A DNA stretch of 64,000 nucleotides from Nocardioides jensenii JCM 1364 = NBRC 14755 (GTDB taxonomy: Bacteria > Actinomycetota > Actinomycetes > Propionibacteriales > Nocardioidaceae), in contig NZ_BCRJ01000003.1 in NCBI RefSeq assembly GCF_001552535.1, forward strand, positions 62,001 to 126,000, in the 5' to 3' direction. Below the pieces are notes generated by a model. It saw only the letters and a list, made by a program, of their open reading frames with translations. It was not told the DNA's origin and made no database searches. Made by a program: the position numbers and the translations under genes. Below, in pieces: positions 1 through 7,733 of this stretch (within the stretch, counting starts at the first letter, position 1; the number at the start of each line of letters is the position of its first letter).

Positions 1-114
1 TGACCTGGACTAGACGTGCTAGGGCATTTCACTGCGAACCACCGGACAGCGGGCGTAGCGTCCTGACCACGGGGTGCGAGGGAGCGCCGAGCACCAAAGA
101 CCTTGGGGGCAACC

Positions 115-594
115 GTGGCAGAGACACTGGCCAGCGGCCTGATCGACAACACAACGACGATGACGATCTACAAGGACGGCACCTTCTCGCTGAAGGTCCT
201 GTTTGGCAAGCCGTCCGCGCCGGAGCGCCTGATCGGCTTCGAGCACGACGCCGACTCGATGCGCCGGAAGTCTGCTACTGGCCGCGGCGCCGCCGCCCTG
301 TTCACTGGGGGCGCGTCGTTGCTGGCCTCCAACAACCGCGGCGTCGTCTACGTCTCCGTGACGGGCGACCGGTCCAGCGTCCGCACCTTCACCACCCGCA
401 ACCCGAGCGGCACCACCCTGACCGGGATCCGGTCCCTCAAGGCCGCGGCCGACGCGATTCTCGCCCAGACGAACGCACCGCAGGGAGGGGGCGCAAGCGA
501 GGTAGCCCAACTCCAGCAACTCGCCGATCTGCACAGGTCCGGGGCACTGTCTGCCACTGAGTTCGCGGCGGCGAAGAAGCGGCTGCTCGGGTAA
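115..594 (+). CDS. SHOCT-domain hypothetical protein
   Basis: Encodes about 159 residues of unknown function. The last ~27 residues (QLQQLADLHRSGALSATEFA...KRLLG) are a typical SHOCT domain, a short C-terminal oligomerisation-type motif found on many bacterial envelope and mobile-element proteins. The central part (RGAAALFTGGASLLASNNRG) is a glycine/alanine-rich hydrophobic stretch that could insert in or touch the membrane. I chose the GTG at 115 because a GGGGG tract ends 5 nt before it; a TTG at 103 is the alternative. The reading frame has a stop at 64-66, so the gene is complete. It is followed after 3 nt by the next gene, suggesting co-transcription. Confidence 0.75.
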   Translation: MAETLASGLIDNTTTMTIYKDGTFSLKVLFGKPSAPERLIGFEHDADSMRRKSATGRGAAALFTGGASLLASNNRGVVYVSVTGDRSSVRTFTTRNPSGTTLTGIRSLKAAADAILAQTNAPQGGGASEVAQLQQLADLHRSGALSATEFAAAKKRLLG

Positions 595-597
595 TCG

Positions 598-1071
598 ATG
601 CCGAACTACGCCGAGTGGATCTCAACGCTAGCGCTAGGAATGGGCGGGTCGAGTCTCGGTTGGCAGGTCCTGAGGGCACGGCGCGAGCAGCCGATCATCA
701 CCGTGCACGGTCACAGCGCCCTCAGCAGGGGACGGGAGGACGGCGCTTGGGATGAGCCCTGCTGGTCCCTCCCCATCCACGTGACCAACGCTGGAGGCCG
801 GGCGGTGACGCTCCGTGCCGTCTACTGGGAGGTCGACGTTGGGTCCGGGCCGTTTCGGGTCACGTCAACGGACATGGGCACCGCACTGCCGATGCGACTG
901 GAGTCCCTGAGCGCCGACCAGTGGGAGGTGCGGGTCTGGACCGAGGGGGCGATGTGGGGTGGGGCATCTGCACGCCCCGCTGCGACAGTCGTGCTCGGGC
1001 GCAAGGGCGTCGTGGACGTCTTCGGGGCCTACTCAACCCTCCAGTCGCCGGACGAGGTCAACTGGGGGTGA
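598..1071 (+). CDS. hypothetical protein with N-terminal hydrophobic anchor
   Basis: A 157-residue protein not recognised as a known family. Residues 5-22 (AEWISTLALGMGGSSLGW) are a short hydrophobic stretch followed by basic residues (RARRE), so it may be anchored at the membrane with the rest in the cytoplasm. The remainder is beta-rich (TVHGHSA, PIHVTNAGGRAVTLRAVYWEV), like small immunoglobulin-like or pesticin-type accessory proteins. It starts 3 nt after the previous stop and overlaps the next gene by GTGA at 1068-1071, so genes 115-1787 form one operon. Confidence 0.65.
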   Translation: MPNYAEWISTLALGMGGSSLGWQVLRARREQPIITVHGHSALSRGREDGAWDEPCWSLPIHVTNAGGRAVTLRAVYWEVDVGSGPFRVTSTDMGTALPMRLESLSADQWEVRVWTEGAMWGGASARPAATVVLGRKGVVDVFGAYSTLQSPDEVNWG

Positions 1072-1787
1072 GCCCGCAAGACGAGTACCTCGCCTGCGTC
1101 GACGTAGCCTGCGAAGGTCTCGACGACGTCCAGGAGTACGGCTTCGCGGCGGGCGACGCTGGGGGGTTGCTCGTCCTGCACGGGCTGGCCATGTACGCCC
1201 GCGACACAGCCCGCTCTGCATCGCGGTTGCTGCGCGACAGCCACACCCACGCGGCAGCCGTGCTCACCCGCGTCGTCGTGGAGCATGCGGTCCTCTCGCA
1301 GTGGCTCAAGGTGGATCCGGAGACACGCGGCGGCCTGTTCCTGCAACAGAGCACCGTTGAGAGGGCACGCTGGTTCGAGGTCGTGTTGGCTGCCAACCTC
1401 GACATGACAGAGGCGGCTCTCAGCCGGATCGATCCGGGGGCGCGCGGCGGCAAGCCGAAGAACGTTGCACCGGAGTTCAACACGGTTAGAAACCTGTTCG
1501 GTGACGGCGAGAGCGGCAGGTCGCTCTACCTCACCTACCGAAGCCTCAGCCAGTTCGTGCACCCGTCCGCGCTCACGTTCGCGCGCTACACGTCAAACCT
1601 GCCGTTCGGCGTCAACCTCGCCACCACGCTGCAGACCGCGCAAGACTCTGAGGCACTCGCGTTTTACCTTGCCTCCGCGATGGTCCTGTGTGCACTCCCC
1701 TACTTCGCCGTCTTGGGCGAGGACAGGGCCGCAGTTGCGGTGCTCATTCGGGCTCAGGCCTCCTCTGTGCCGACCAGCTTGGACTAG
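1068..1787 (+). CDS. DUF5677-like hypothetical protein
   Basis: About 239 residues, mainly helical. The segments VVVEHAVLSQWLKVDPE, STVERARWFEVVLAANLDM and TYRSLSQFVHPSA resemble the helical DUF5677 family, which is common in defence-associated and accessory loci; this assignment is by eye. The GTG at 1068-1070 overlaps the upstream stop (GTGA), the normal sign of translational coupling; a longer reading frame upstream lies inside the previous gene and is not used. The C-terminal ~45 residues contain a hydrophobic helix (AFYLASAMVLCALPYFAVL). No function can be assigned. Confidence 0.65.
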   Translation: MSPQDEYLACVDVACEGLDDVQEYGFAAGDAGGLLVLHGLAMYARDTARSASRLLRDSHTHAAAVLTRVVVEHAVLSQWLKVDPETRGGLFLQQSTVERARWFEVVLAANLDMTEAALSRIDPGARGGKPKNVAPEFNTVRNLFGDGESGRSLYLTYRSLSQFVHPSALTFARYTSNLPFGVNLATTLQTAQDSEALAFYLASAMVLCALPYFAVLGEDRAAVAVLIRAQASSVPTSLD

Positions 1788-1960
1788 ACCTCAGCGCGCG
1801 TGGGCTGCCCCTCCACAACGTCGCCGCTGGCGATCGTCAGATCCCCGGGCAGGTGCCAGCCGCCCGGGACGCGCTGCAGGCGGAACGTCTCCCCCGCTGT
1901 CTCGACCGCGACCCAGCAACCCAGCGGAAGCGCGTCTAGGGCCGGATCGCCTCGGCGTCA
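1784..1960 (-). pseudogene. possible 3' remnant of an unknown minus-strand gene
   Basis: On the minus strand a frame with coding-like composition runs from about 1955 to a TAG at 1784-1786 and reads ...DALPLGCWVAVETAGETF...HLPGDLTIASGDVVEGQ... It has no usable start codon and is preceded by TGA in frame. It may be the broken tail of a gene converging on the DUF5677-like gene, or chance. Nothing else is seen in this interval apart from the promoter of the next gene. Confidence 0.2.
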
Positions 1961-1977
1961 TTGGGCAGCGCTCCTCA

Positions 1978-1991
1978 TATAATCAGCCTCA
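1978..1991 (+). promoter_or_regulatory. leaderless promoter (-10 TATAAT) of the multi-HTH gene
   Basis: A perfect TATAAT at 1978-1983 is followed by 7 nt and then the ATG at 1991, and no ribosome binding site precedes that ATG. Actinobacteria commonly make leaderless mRNAs with TANNNT at this distance. A -35 is not obvious (GCGTCA at 1955-1960 would give a 17-nt spacer). This position supports the ATG at 1991 over the TTG at 1961. Confidence 0.6.
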
Positions 1992-2875
1992 TGCGCGTTC
2001 CGGGTTCGTCGCAGGACACCGAGTGGATCAGTTGTGCCACTGCGGCGAAGTTGACGGATATCGCAGAGGACACCCTTGAATGGTGGATCAGACAAGGACG
2101 TATCGAGCAACGCCCCCGTCACGGCAATAGACCCACCCTGGCCAGGACCAGTGTGGAAGAGTTCGCCACAACCTACGTCCCCAAGCGAAGGCGCGATCAA
2201 CAGCCACACGAGCCCACGACCGCGGAGCAGCAAAAGGCCTGGCTGGCCGAGCACCACAGTCCACGTGATGTTGCCGAACGCTTCAAGGTAAGCGACACCA
2301 CCGTGCACCGGTGGGCGACAACAGGCCGACTCACCGGCGACAGACACCCCACCCGAGGCTGGCTGCGCTTCACCTGCGAAGAGGTCGAACGACTGTCCGC
2401 CGAACGTCGAGAGTGGATCAGTTACGCCACCGCAGCGAACCTCATCGGCGTCTCCCCCAGCACGATCCGTTCCCTCATCCACAGCGGCGCTCTCATACAG
2501 CGAACGGTCGCGCGCCAGCAGCCGTCCATCTCTCGGCAATCTGCTCAAGAGCACGCAGCCCGAACACGGGCCGAGAACGAACACCGAGCTGCATCACATG
2601 TCATGCGCCTGGCGGCGATGGGGCCCCCAGATGACGGAGAAGTCTGGCTCAGCCTCACTGAAGCCGCGCTCGTCTTGCGATTGAGCAGAGTTCGGGTCGG
2701 TCAACTGGTTCGAGCAGGGCGGATCCCCGCCACCAAGCAAGGGCGTAGATGGTGGATCCGACGACTCCATGCCGAGACCCTGTCAGCATCACGGGCAGCC
2801 CAAGCCACCCCACAACGCCAACTCCCCCAGGGAGCATCGGGTCGAGACCGCGACGAGAAACCTGTGGTCATTTGA
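1991..2875 (+). CDS. DNA-binding protein with four tandem helix-turn-helix domains
   Basis: A 294-residue protein made of four excisionase/MerR-type winged helix-turn-helix units in a row: about residues 10-58 (EWISCATAAKLTDIAEDTLE), 80-130 (HSPRDVAERFKVSDTTVHRW), 132-180 (EWISYATAANLIGVSPSTIR) and 210-260 (VWLSLTEAALVLRLSRVRV). Each has the turn and wing typical of single-domain excisionases, usually ~60 residues long, so a four-fold array is unusual. Units 1 and 3 are most alike, suggesting internal duplication. It probably binds a long, repeated or bent DNA site; the role (regulator or recombination directionality factor) is not shown by sequence. Its stop codon overlaps the start of direct repeat A. 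Confidence 0.7.
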   Translation: MRVPGSSQDTEWISCATAAKLTDIAEDTLEWWIRQGRIEQRPRHGNRPTLARTSVEEFATTYVPKRRRDQQPHEPTTAEQQKAWLAEHHSPRDVAERFKVSDTTVHRWATTGRLTGDRHPTRGWLRFTCEEVERLSAERREWISYATAANLIGVSPSTIRSLIHSGALIQRTVARQQPSISRQSAQEHAARTRAENEHRAASHVMRLAAMGPPDDGEVWLSLTEAALVLRLSRVRVGQLVRAGRIPATKQGRRWWIRRLHAETLSASRAAQATPQRQLPQGASGRDRDEKPVVI

Positions 2876-2966
2876 TCGCTGCGCGCCGGCATTGGACCTA
2901 GGTGAATAGGGGCCCGTTGCGTGTCCCCGATGTTCTCGCCCGCCAAAGTTGCAAAGGGAGTGTGCA
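2874..2966 (+). repeat. direct repeat copy A (~93 bp)
   Basis: First of three well-conserved direct copies (others 26398-26488 and 29086-29177; by eye about 80 percent identical). The strongest core is TTCTCGCCCGCCAA followed by a GCAAAGGGAG block and TGCA; the other end starts GATCGCT. Copy A begins on the stop codon of the multi-HTH gene and ends about 75 bp before an epoxide hydrolase that has lost its N-terminus, so the repeat lies at a rearrangement joint. No inverted repeats or coding sense were found inside it. Confidence 0.7.
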
Positions 2967-3042
2967 ATTCTCCAAGAGCACGGTGCGCATGCCAGCCGGA
3001 CCTGACCAAGGTCACCTGTCACCAGCTCGCGCAGCAGTCCCG

Positions 3043-4046
3043 TACGACTGGCGAGCCGCCGAGAAAGAGCTCAATAAGCACCCGCAATTTCGGACACGCA
3101 TTGACGGCGTTGACATCCACTTCGTCGAGGTGCGAGGCGAGGCAGCGGAGCGCAGGCCACTGCTGCTTCTCCACGGCTGGCCGGGGTCACACTTCGAATT
3201 CTGGAAGGTGGCAGACCGCTTGGCCCACCCGTCGCAGTACGGCGGTTCTGCGGCAGACGCATTCGACCTGATCATTCCGAGCCTTCCGGGCTACGGGTTC
3301 TCGGGACGCGTTTCCCGCCCGGTTGGTCCTCGGACCTCGGCAGGGCTGCTCAACAGGCTGATGGTGGAAGGTCTGGGCCACGCTGAGTACATGGTCCACG
3401 GCGGCGACCAAGGAGCGATCATCGCGTCGTTCCTGGGCGCCTTCCACGGAGAACACTGTCGGGCAATGCACGTGAACCTGATCGGGTGGCGGCCTGTCCT
3501 CGATGACGACGGTGCCGTAGGGGAGGAGGAGCACGCGATCATGCAAGGCCAGCTCCTGGCCGAACTGCCTGACATGGCCTACGCGATCCAACATTGGACC
3601 AAGCCGCAGACCCTCGCCATGGGTTTGGTCGACTCACCTGTCGGAACCGCAGCGTGGATGATCGACAAGTTCCACGACTGGTCCGACCTCAGACACTCGA
3701 CCTTCGACGAGGTCCATGACCGCGACGCACTTCTCACGAGCGTCATGATCTACATCATCAACGGAACCATCGGCTCGAGCCTTTGGTCCTACCCGGCACT
3801 CCTGGATGAGCGGGTGAGCCTCGCCGACCGTCCGTTCTGTGCCACTCCCACGGCGCTGGCCCACTTCCCAGTCGAAGTCGTCGGATTCACCCACCGCGCT
3901 CTTGGGTCGAGCGGTTCTACAACATCCAGCGGTGGACGACGTTCGACCGAGGCGGCCACTTCGCGGCCCTCGAGCGACCGTTCGAACTCGTGAACGACAT
4001 TCAGGCATTCGGGCGAACGCACTTCCCTAATACTGCGTCGAACTGA
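3043..4046 (+). pseudogene. epoxide hydrolase, N-terminally truncated and frameshifted
   Basis: An alpha/beta-hydrolase-fold epoxide hydrolase of the microsomal-like (EHN) type, which opens epoxides to diols. Homology starts abruptly at YDWRAAEKELNKHPQF, so the first ~65 residues of the usual N-terminal domain are absent. The oxyanion motif LLLLHGWPGS, the nucleophile in GGDQGAI and the central cap are intact. Around 3894 a single C seems to be missing in a CCC run (the expected HPRSWVERFYN continues in the third frame), after which FDRGGHFAALE, carrying the catalytic His, and the natural end FPNTASN follow to TGA at 4044. An open reading frame of 363 codons from 2902 merely fuses repeat A to the fragment. 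It is probably inactive and lies at the left edge of the catabolic island. Confidence 0.8.
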
Positions 4047-4164
4047 CCGGGGACAAGTGCTCGTCGGAGACCGTGTTGACAGGCCCCGAATGCGACCGAA
4101 GCTGCCCCAGTCCCGCTTCACACCGTAATGGTCCATCCAAACTAGATACATAAGGGAGTTGCTC

Positions 4165-5370
4165 ATGGTTTCTTCGTCAGAGGAAGTCGATCTCGAGCTG
4201 TTCGAGAAGAACTACGACATGAACTCACCGGTGTTGGCAAAGCACTGGGAGGAGGTGGTGGACCACCTTCACGGATCGTGCCCGATCGCTCGCAGCGAGG
4301 TTGGTGAGGGCTACTGGGTGTTGAACCGTAGGGAGGACATCCGCCAAGCGGTCCTCGAGCCCTCGGCCTTCAGCAGCGGTACTGGTTTCGCTCCCAATCG
4401 TCCTCAGGGGATGCCGTACTTTGTGCCCGTGGAGAGCGATCCTCCGTTCCACACGCAGCTGCGATCAACACTCCAGCCGTTCCTTGCCCCGCCGGTCGTG
4501 CGCGAATACGAGTCGGCTATACGCGAACCTGCCCGCGACCTGGTCGCTTCGTTCGCGGACCGGCGTGAGATCGAGGCAGTGTGGGATTTCGCCAACGAGC
4601 TCCCCGGCCTAGGCTTCTGCGTCACGGTCGCCGGCATGACCCATGAGGACCTGAGTTTCATGCAAAAGCGATTCGAGATCGGGATGCTGGGGCCCCTCGA
4701 TGAGCGCGCTGCCGCAATGCAGGAGGCCTTCGGGCGCATGGAGCAGTACATGCTCCAGCGGCGGGACGAGGCTCCGCGTGGCGACGTCATCGACGCAATC
4801 CTCGCCCTGGACTTCGAGGGTTTCGACTGGGAGTCAAAGGTCATGACCCTCACAACGTTGACGCTCGGAGGGATCGGTACGACGGGGTACGTCATCGCTT
4901 CGGCGTTGCACTTCCTTGCCACTCACGCCGAAGAACGCAGGGCCTTAATGAACGACCCGACCGCCTGGGAGACGGCGATCGAAGAGTTCCTGCGTTTCTT
5001 CCCGTCCTCGCCACACGACGGACGGAGGCTCACCGAGCCCAAGACCATTGGAGGCGTTGACTTCGCCGAGGGCGACTACGTCGTGATCCACTTCGGTGCA
5101 GCGAACCGTGATCCGTCGGTCTTCGATTCACCGGAGCAGTTAGGCATCTCCCGGGCACTCCCCAACCGGCACATGACCTTTGGCTACGGGATTCACCGGT
5201 GCCTCGGATCGCACCTCGCCCGACTCGAGATTCGAGTCGCACTGGAGGAGTTCTTGAAGGCGTTCCCTGACTACGGCGTGCCTCAGGGCTTCGAGCCCGA
5301 GTACCAGATCAGCAACACCCGGGTCATCGAGCGTCTTCCCCTCCTGTTGAACGGAGCTGACCGTGCATGA
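4165..5370 (+). CDS. cytochrome P450 (first of two paralogues)
   Basis: A soluble class I bacterial P450 of 401 residues, likely hydroxylating a small alicyclic or terpenoid substrate with electrons from the ferredoxin encoded next. The I-helix oxygen-activation motif is GGIGTT (235-240), ExxR is E274-F-L-R277, and the haem-binding loop FGYGIHRCLG has its Cys ligand at ~346. GGGAG ends 6 nt before the ATG at 4165, so I prefer it to the TTG at 4159. The N-terminus (YDMNSPVLAKHWEEVVDHLH) and whole length are clearly related to the P450 at 15136 (YDMNSPQLAEEWDEVIADLH), indicating duplication. The stop overlaps the ferredoxin start. Confidence 0.95.
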   Translation: MVSSSEEVDLELFEKNYDMNSPVLAKHWEEVVDHLHGSCPIARSEVGEGYWVLNRREDIRQAVLEPSAFSSGTGFAPNRPQGMPYFVPVESDPPFHTQLRSTLQPFLAPPVVREYESAIREPARDLVASFADRREIEAVWDFANELPGLGFCVTVAGMTHEDLSFMQKRFEIGMLGPLDERAAAMQEAFGRMEQYMLQRRDEAPRGDVIDAILALDFEGFDWESKVMTLTTLTLGGIGTTGYVIASALHFLATHAEERRALMNDPTAWETAIEEFLRFFPSSPHDGRRLTEPKTIGGVDFAEGDYVVIHFGAANRDPSVFDSPEQLGISRALPNRHMTFGYGIHRCLGSHLARLEIRVALEEFLKAFPDYGVPQGFEPEYQISNTRVIERLPLLLNGADRA

Positions 5371-5608
5371 CCGACCAAACCAGGGCATGTCGCCGTCCCT
5401 CCGCATGAGGGTCCAGGACGCGATCTGCGAAGGCCACGGGGAGTGCCACCGTGCACATCCGCGACTCTTCCCGCTGGATGAAGCCGGCCACACGGCGGTC
5501 CCGGATGGAACTGTGGTCCCCAAAGGCATGGAAGAGGCTGCCCAGCTGGGCATCGACGTCTGCCCGGCACAGGCCCTGGCGGTCGAACCAATGAGACAGG
5601 GCCGCTGA
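5363..5608 (+). CDS. 3Fe-4S ferredoxin, P450 redox partner
   Basis: An 81-residue ferredoxin of the single-cluster type found next to actinobacterial P450s. The cluster motif is C-x2-H-x2-C (CEGHGEC) with the partner Cys in DVCPAQAL; the His in the second position is typical of mycobacterial P450 ferredoxins and implies a 3Fe-4S or labile 4Fe-4S cluster. The GTG at 5363 overlaps the P450 stop and is preceded by GGAG at 6 nt; an ATG at 5387 is a possible shorter start. Translational coupling with the P450 indicates it feeds that enzyme, and probably also the second P450, which has no ferredoxin of its own. Confidence 0.9.
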   Translation: MHDRPNQGMSPSLRMRVQDAICEGHGECHRAHPRLFPLDEAGHTAVPDGTVVPKGMEEAAQLGIDVCPAQALAVEPMRQGR

Positions 5609-5619
5609 ACGACCACATG

Positions 5620-5650
5620 GGGGCCGCGGATGGATCACATCCGCGGCCCC
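5620..5650. terminator. bidirectional hairpin terminator
   Basis: A perfect 13-bp stem (GGGGCCGCGGATG, loop GATCA, CATCCGCGGCCCC) lies between the convergent P450/ferredoxin operon and the ABC transporter operon. No T-tract is needed for it to act on both strands in this G+C-rich setting. Confidence 0.75.
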
Positions 5651-5670
5651 ACGTGCTTGTCAGACCTTGC

Positions 5671-6963
5671 TCACGGCTTCATGAAGGAATCCTTCACCGC
5701 GTCACGATGCTTGTCGGGGATGCACGAGGCTTCGGCCCCGTTCGGGGCCTCCCAGGCTCCGTCCTTGATGGACGAGACAAACCAACAGGGGACGAGCGAG
5801 GGGACGTCGTCACCTTGCGTGTAGGTCAGGGGCGGTGTGAGGCCGCCCAGCGTCTCGGCTTTGAACGTGTAGAGACCCTTGAGTACATCTTGCGACGTGG
5901 ACGATGGGCCGATGTCCCCACGCTCTGCGGCCAGCTTGAACACCTCTCCCGCGCTCCACACCGAGGAGTTCGAGGCGTTGAGTTCCGGCTTCTCGTAGAT
6001 GCCCTTGGCGAAGGTGTTGAGAGCTTCATTCAGCGTCTTGTTCGGCTCGGAGGAGACGTCCCACAGGGACTGGTTCGGCGCGACGGTTACGAACCCATCC
6101 AGGTTCGGGTCCGCCGCCCAGTCATTGCCGGGCACGAAGCTGCTCGTCACCAGCTTCGGGGCGAAGCCCTGCTGCTTGCACGAGGCGACCAGTCGCGGTA
6201 CGACTGACGGGGGAACCAGTGGGACGATGACGTCGGCATCCGCGTCACGGGCCGCGAGGCAGGCAGCGGTGTAGTTGGGCGCGTTGGCAGCGATGCGCTG
6301 GTTCGACACCACGTCGACGCCGTCGAACAGGTCGGAGAGCTTCTCGAGGGTGGCCGCGTTGTCAGCACACGTCGGGGACTCGGCACACACCATGATGCTG
6401 ACCTTGGAGGCACCCATCTTCTCGACTTCGGCCAGCGTGCCGTACGCCTGCGTCGGGGTTTGCGCACCGGTGGCGAAGAAGTAGGGATTGGTCTCATACA
6501 CCGAGCTGAAAACGGCGGCGCCGATCACAGGCACCCCGCGCTCGCGCGCATAGTCGGCCCACAGTCCGTTGAGGTTGTCCATCTCGCCGACGATCGCCAT
6601 CACGTTGTGCTCGTCGATCAGGTCCTTTGCCATCTTGACCGATCGGGCAGCATCCAGTCCGTCATCGAGCTCGATGACCTTCACCGGGTGGCCGTTGATT
6701 CCTCCATGGGTGTTGGTCCACCTAACCCAGGCCTTCCAGACCGCGGGAACCTGGGCAGTAGACGAGGACACCGGACCGGAACAACTGCAGATCGTACCGA
6801 TGACGACAGGTTCGCCGGTGACTTCCTCCCCTACCTGCACCGCATCGCCGGACAGGTCGTTCGTCGCTCCCTTGGCCTCAGGTTCGCTGAGGTTGCAGGC
6901 GGACAGGAGCATCGCGATTGCGACCACCAAGACCGCCACTGGTCCCATGGCTCTGACATTCAT
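5671..6963 (-). CDS. ABC transporter substrate-binding lipoprotein (branched-chain amino acid type)
   Basis: A 430-residue periplasmic-binding-fold lipoprotein of the Leu/Ile/Val-binding (peripla_BP_6) family. The N-terminus is a signal peptide ending in the lipobox LLSACN, so it is tethered to the outer face of the membrane. The family core is recognisable (VVIGTICSCSGPVSSS, NTHGGINGHPVKVIELDD, AIVGEMDNL). Transporters of this type in catabolic clusters often take up aromatic, terpenoid or carboxylate compounds rather than amino acids, so the substrate is probably the compound degraded by the surrounding enzymes (inference). It is the last gene of the import operon, overlapping the upstream ATPase gene by ATGA. 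Confidence 0.9.
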   Translation of the reverse strand: MNVRAMGPVAVLVVAIAMLLSACNLSEPEAKGATNDLSGDAVQVGEEVTGEPVVIGTICSCSGPVSSSTAQVPAVWKAWVRWTNTHGGINGHPVKVIELDDGLDAARSVKMAKDLIDEHNVMAIVGEMDNLNGLWADYARERGVPVIGAAVFSSVYETNPYFFATGAQTPTQAYGTLAEVEKMGASKVSIMVCAESPTCADNAATLEKLSDLFDGVDVVSNQRIAANAPNYTAACLAARDADADVIVPLVPPSVVPRLVASCKQQGFAPKLVTSSFVPGNDWAADPNLDGFVTVAPNQSLWDVSSEPNKTLNEALNTFAKGIYEKPELNASNSSVWSAGEVFKLAAERGDIGPSSTSQDVLKGLYTFKAETLGGLTPPLTYTQGDDVPSLVPCWFVSSIKDGAWEAPNGAEASCIPDKHRDAVKDSFMKP

Positions 6964-7733
6964 TGCTCATCACTCACTTTCGATTGTTGGCCGGACACGG
7001 CCGAGGTCTGGTTGGTGGTTTCAGTGGAGTCGGACTCGCCGAGATACTCCCGCTGCAGCTGCTCCTCGTCGATCTGGTCAGGAGTGCCGGAGAATCCGAT
7101 CGAGCCGCGACTCATCAGATGGACGAAGTCGGCCATCTCCAAGGCGCGATGGACGTACTGCTCTACGACGAGAAGGGCCACGCCACGCTCAGCCAGTTGC
7201 CGGAGCGACTCGAAGATCTCGTCGATGACCTTGGGCGCTAGCCCCATGGAGACCTCGTCGAGCAGCACGACGTCGGGCTGGCTCAGGAAACAACGAGACA
7301 GCGCCAACATCTGCTGTTGGCCACCCGACATGCTTCCGGCCCGCTGGTGGAGGCGCTCTGCCAAGGCCGGAAACGCCTCTAGCGCCGGATCGTAGGGCTC
7401 ACCCTTGCGCCACGGCGGTGTCGCCATGCGCAAATTTTCAGCGACGGTCAGGTTCGGGAAGATTCCCCGGCCCTCCGGAATCATGCAGACGCCGGCGCGA
7501 GCTCGCGTGTGTGCCTTTTGCGCTGTGACGTCAACTCCGCCGACACTCACCGACCCCGCATGTGGGCGAAGCGTGCCAGCGATCGTCTTCAACAAGGTTG
7601 TCTTCCCTGCGCCGTTCGCGCCGAGCAACGCTGTCACCGTCCCCGGTTGTACCGCTAGTTCGACGCCCCGCAGGACCTGGGTATCGCCGTAACCGCCTGC
7701 CAGGCCCACGACTTCGAGTGCTGGAATCCTCAT
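6960..7733 (-). CDS. livF: ABC transporter ATP-binding protein, LivF type
   Basis: A 257-residue ATPase of the LivF class. Walker A is GANGAGKT (~39-46), the signature is SMSGGQQQ, Walker B is DVVLLDEVSMGL and the switch His is replaced by Gln (VVEQYVHRAL), as is usual in LivF. EGRGIFPNLTV is diagnostic of LivF. The C-terminal ~25 residues (SDSTETTNQTSAVSGQQSKV) are a low-complexity extension. It overlaps both neighbours by ATGA and works with the fused permease/ATPase encoded upstream to energise import. Confidence 0.92.
   Translation of the reverse strand: MRIPALEVVGLAGGYGDTQVLRGVELAVQPGTVTALLGANGAGKTTLLKTIAGTLRPHAGSVSVGGVDVTAQKAHTRARAGVCMIPEGRGIFPNLTVAENLRMATPPWRKGEPYDPALEAFPALAERLHQRAGSMSGGQQQMLALSRCFLSQPDVVLLDEVSMGLAPKVIDEIFESLRQLAERGVALLVVEQYVHRALEMADFVHLMSRGSIGFSGTPDQIDEEQLQREYLGESDSTETTNQTSAVSGQQSKVSDEQ

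Noticed and set aside
2902..3042. An apparent N-terminus of the epoxide hydrolase within repeat A.
   Set aside because: This sequence recurs as non-coding repeat at 26.4 and 29.1 kb and has no similarity to the family's N-terminal domain.
4034..4046. A possible operator copy before the first P450 (GTCGAACTGAC).
   Set aside because: It needs a 1-nt insertion and overlaps the epoxide hydrolase stop; too weak to list.
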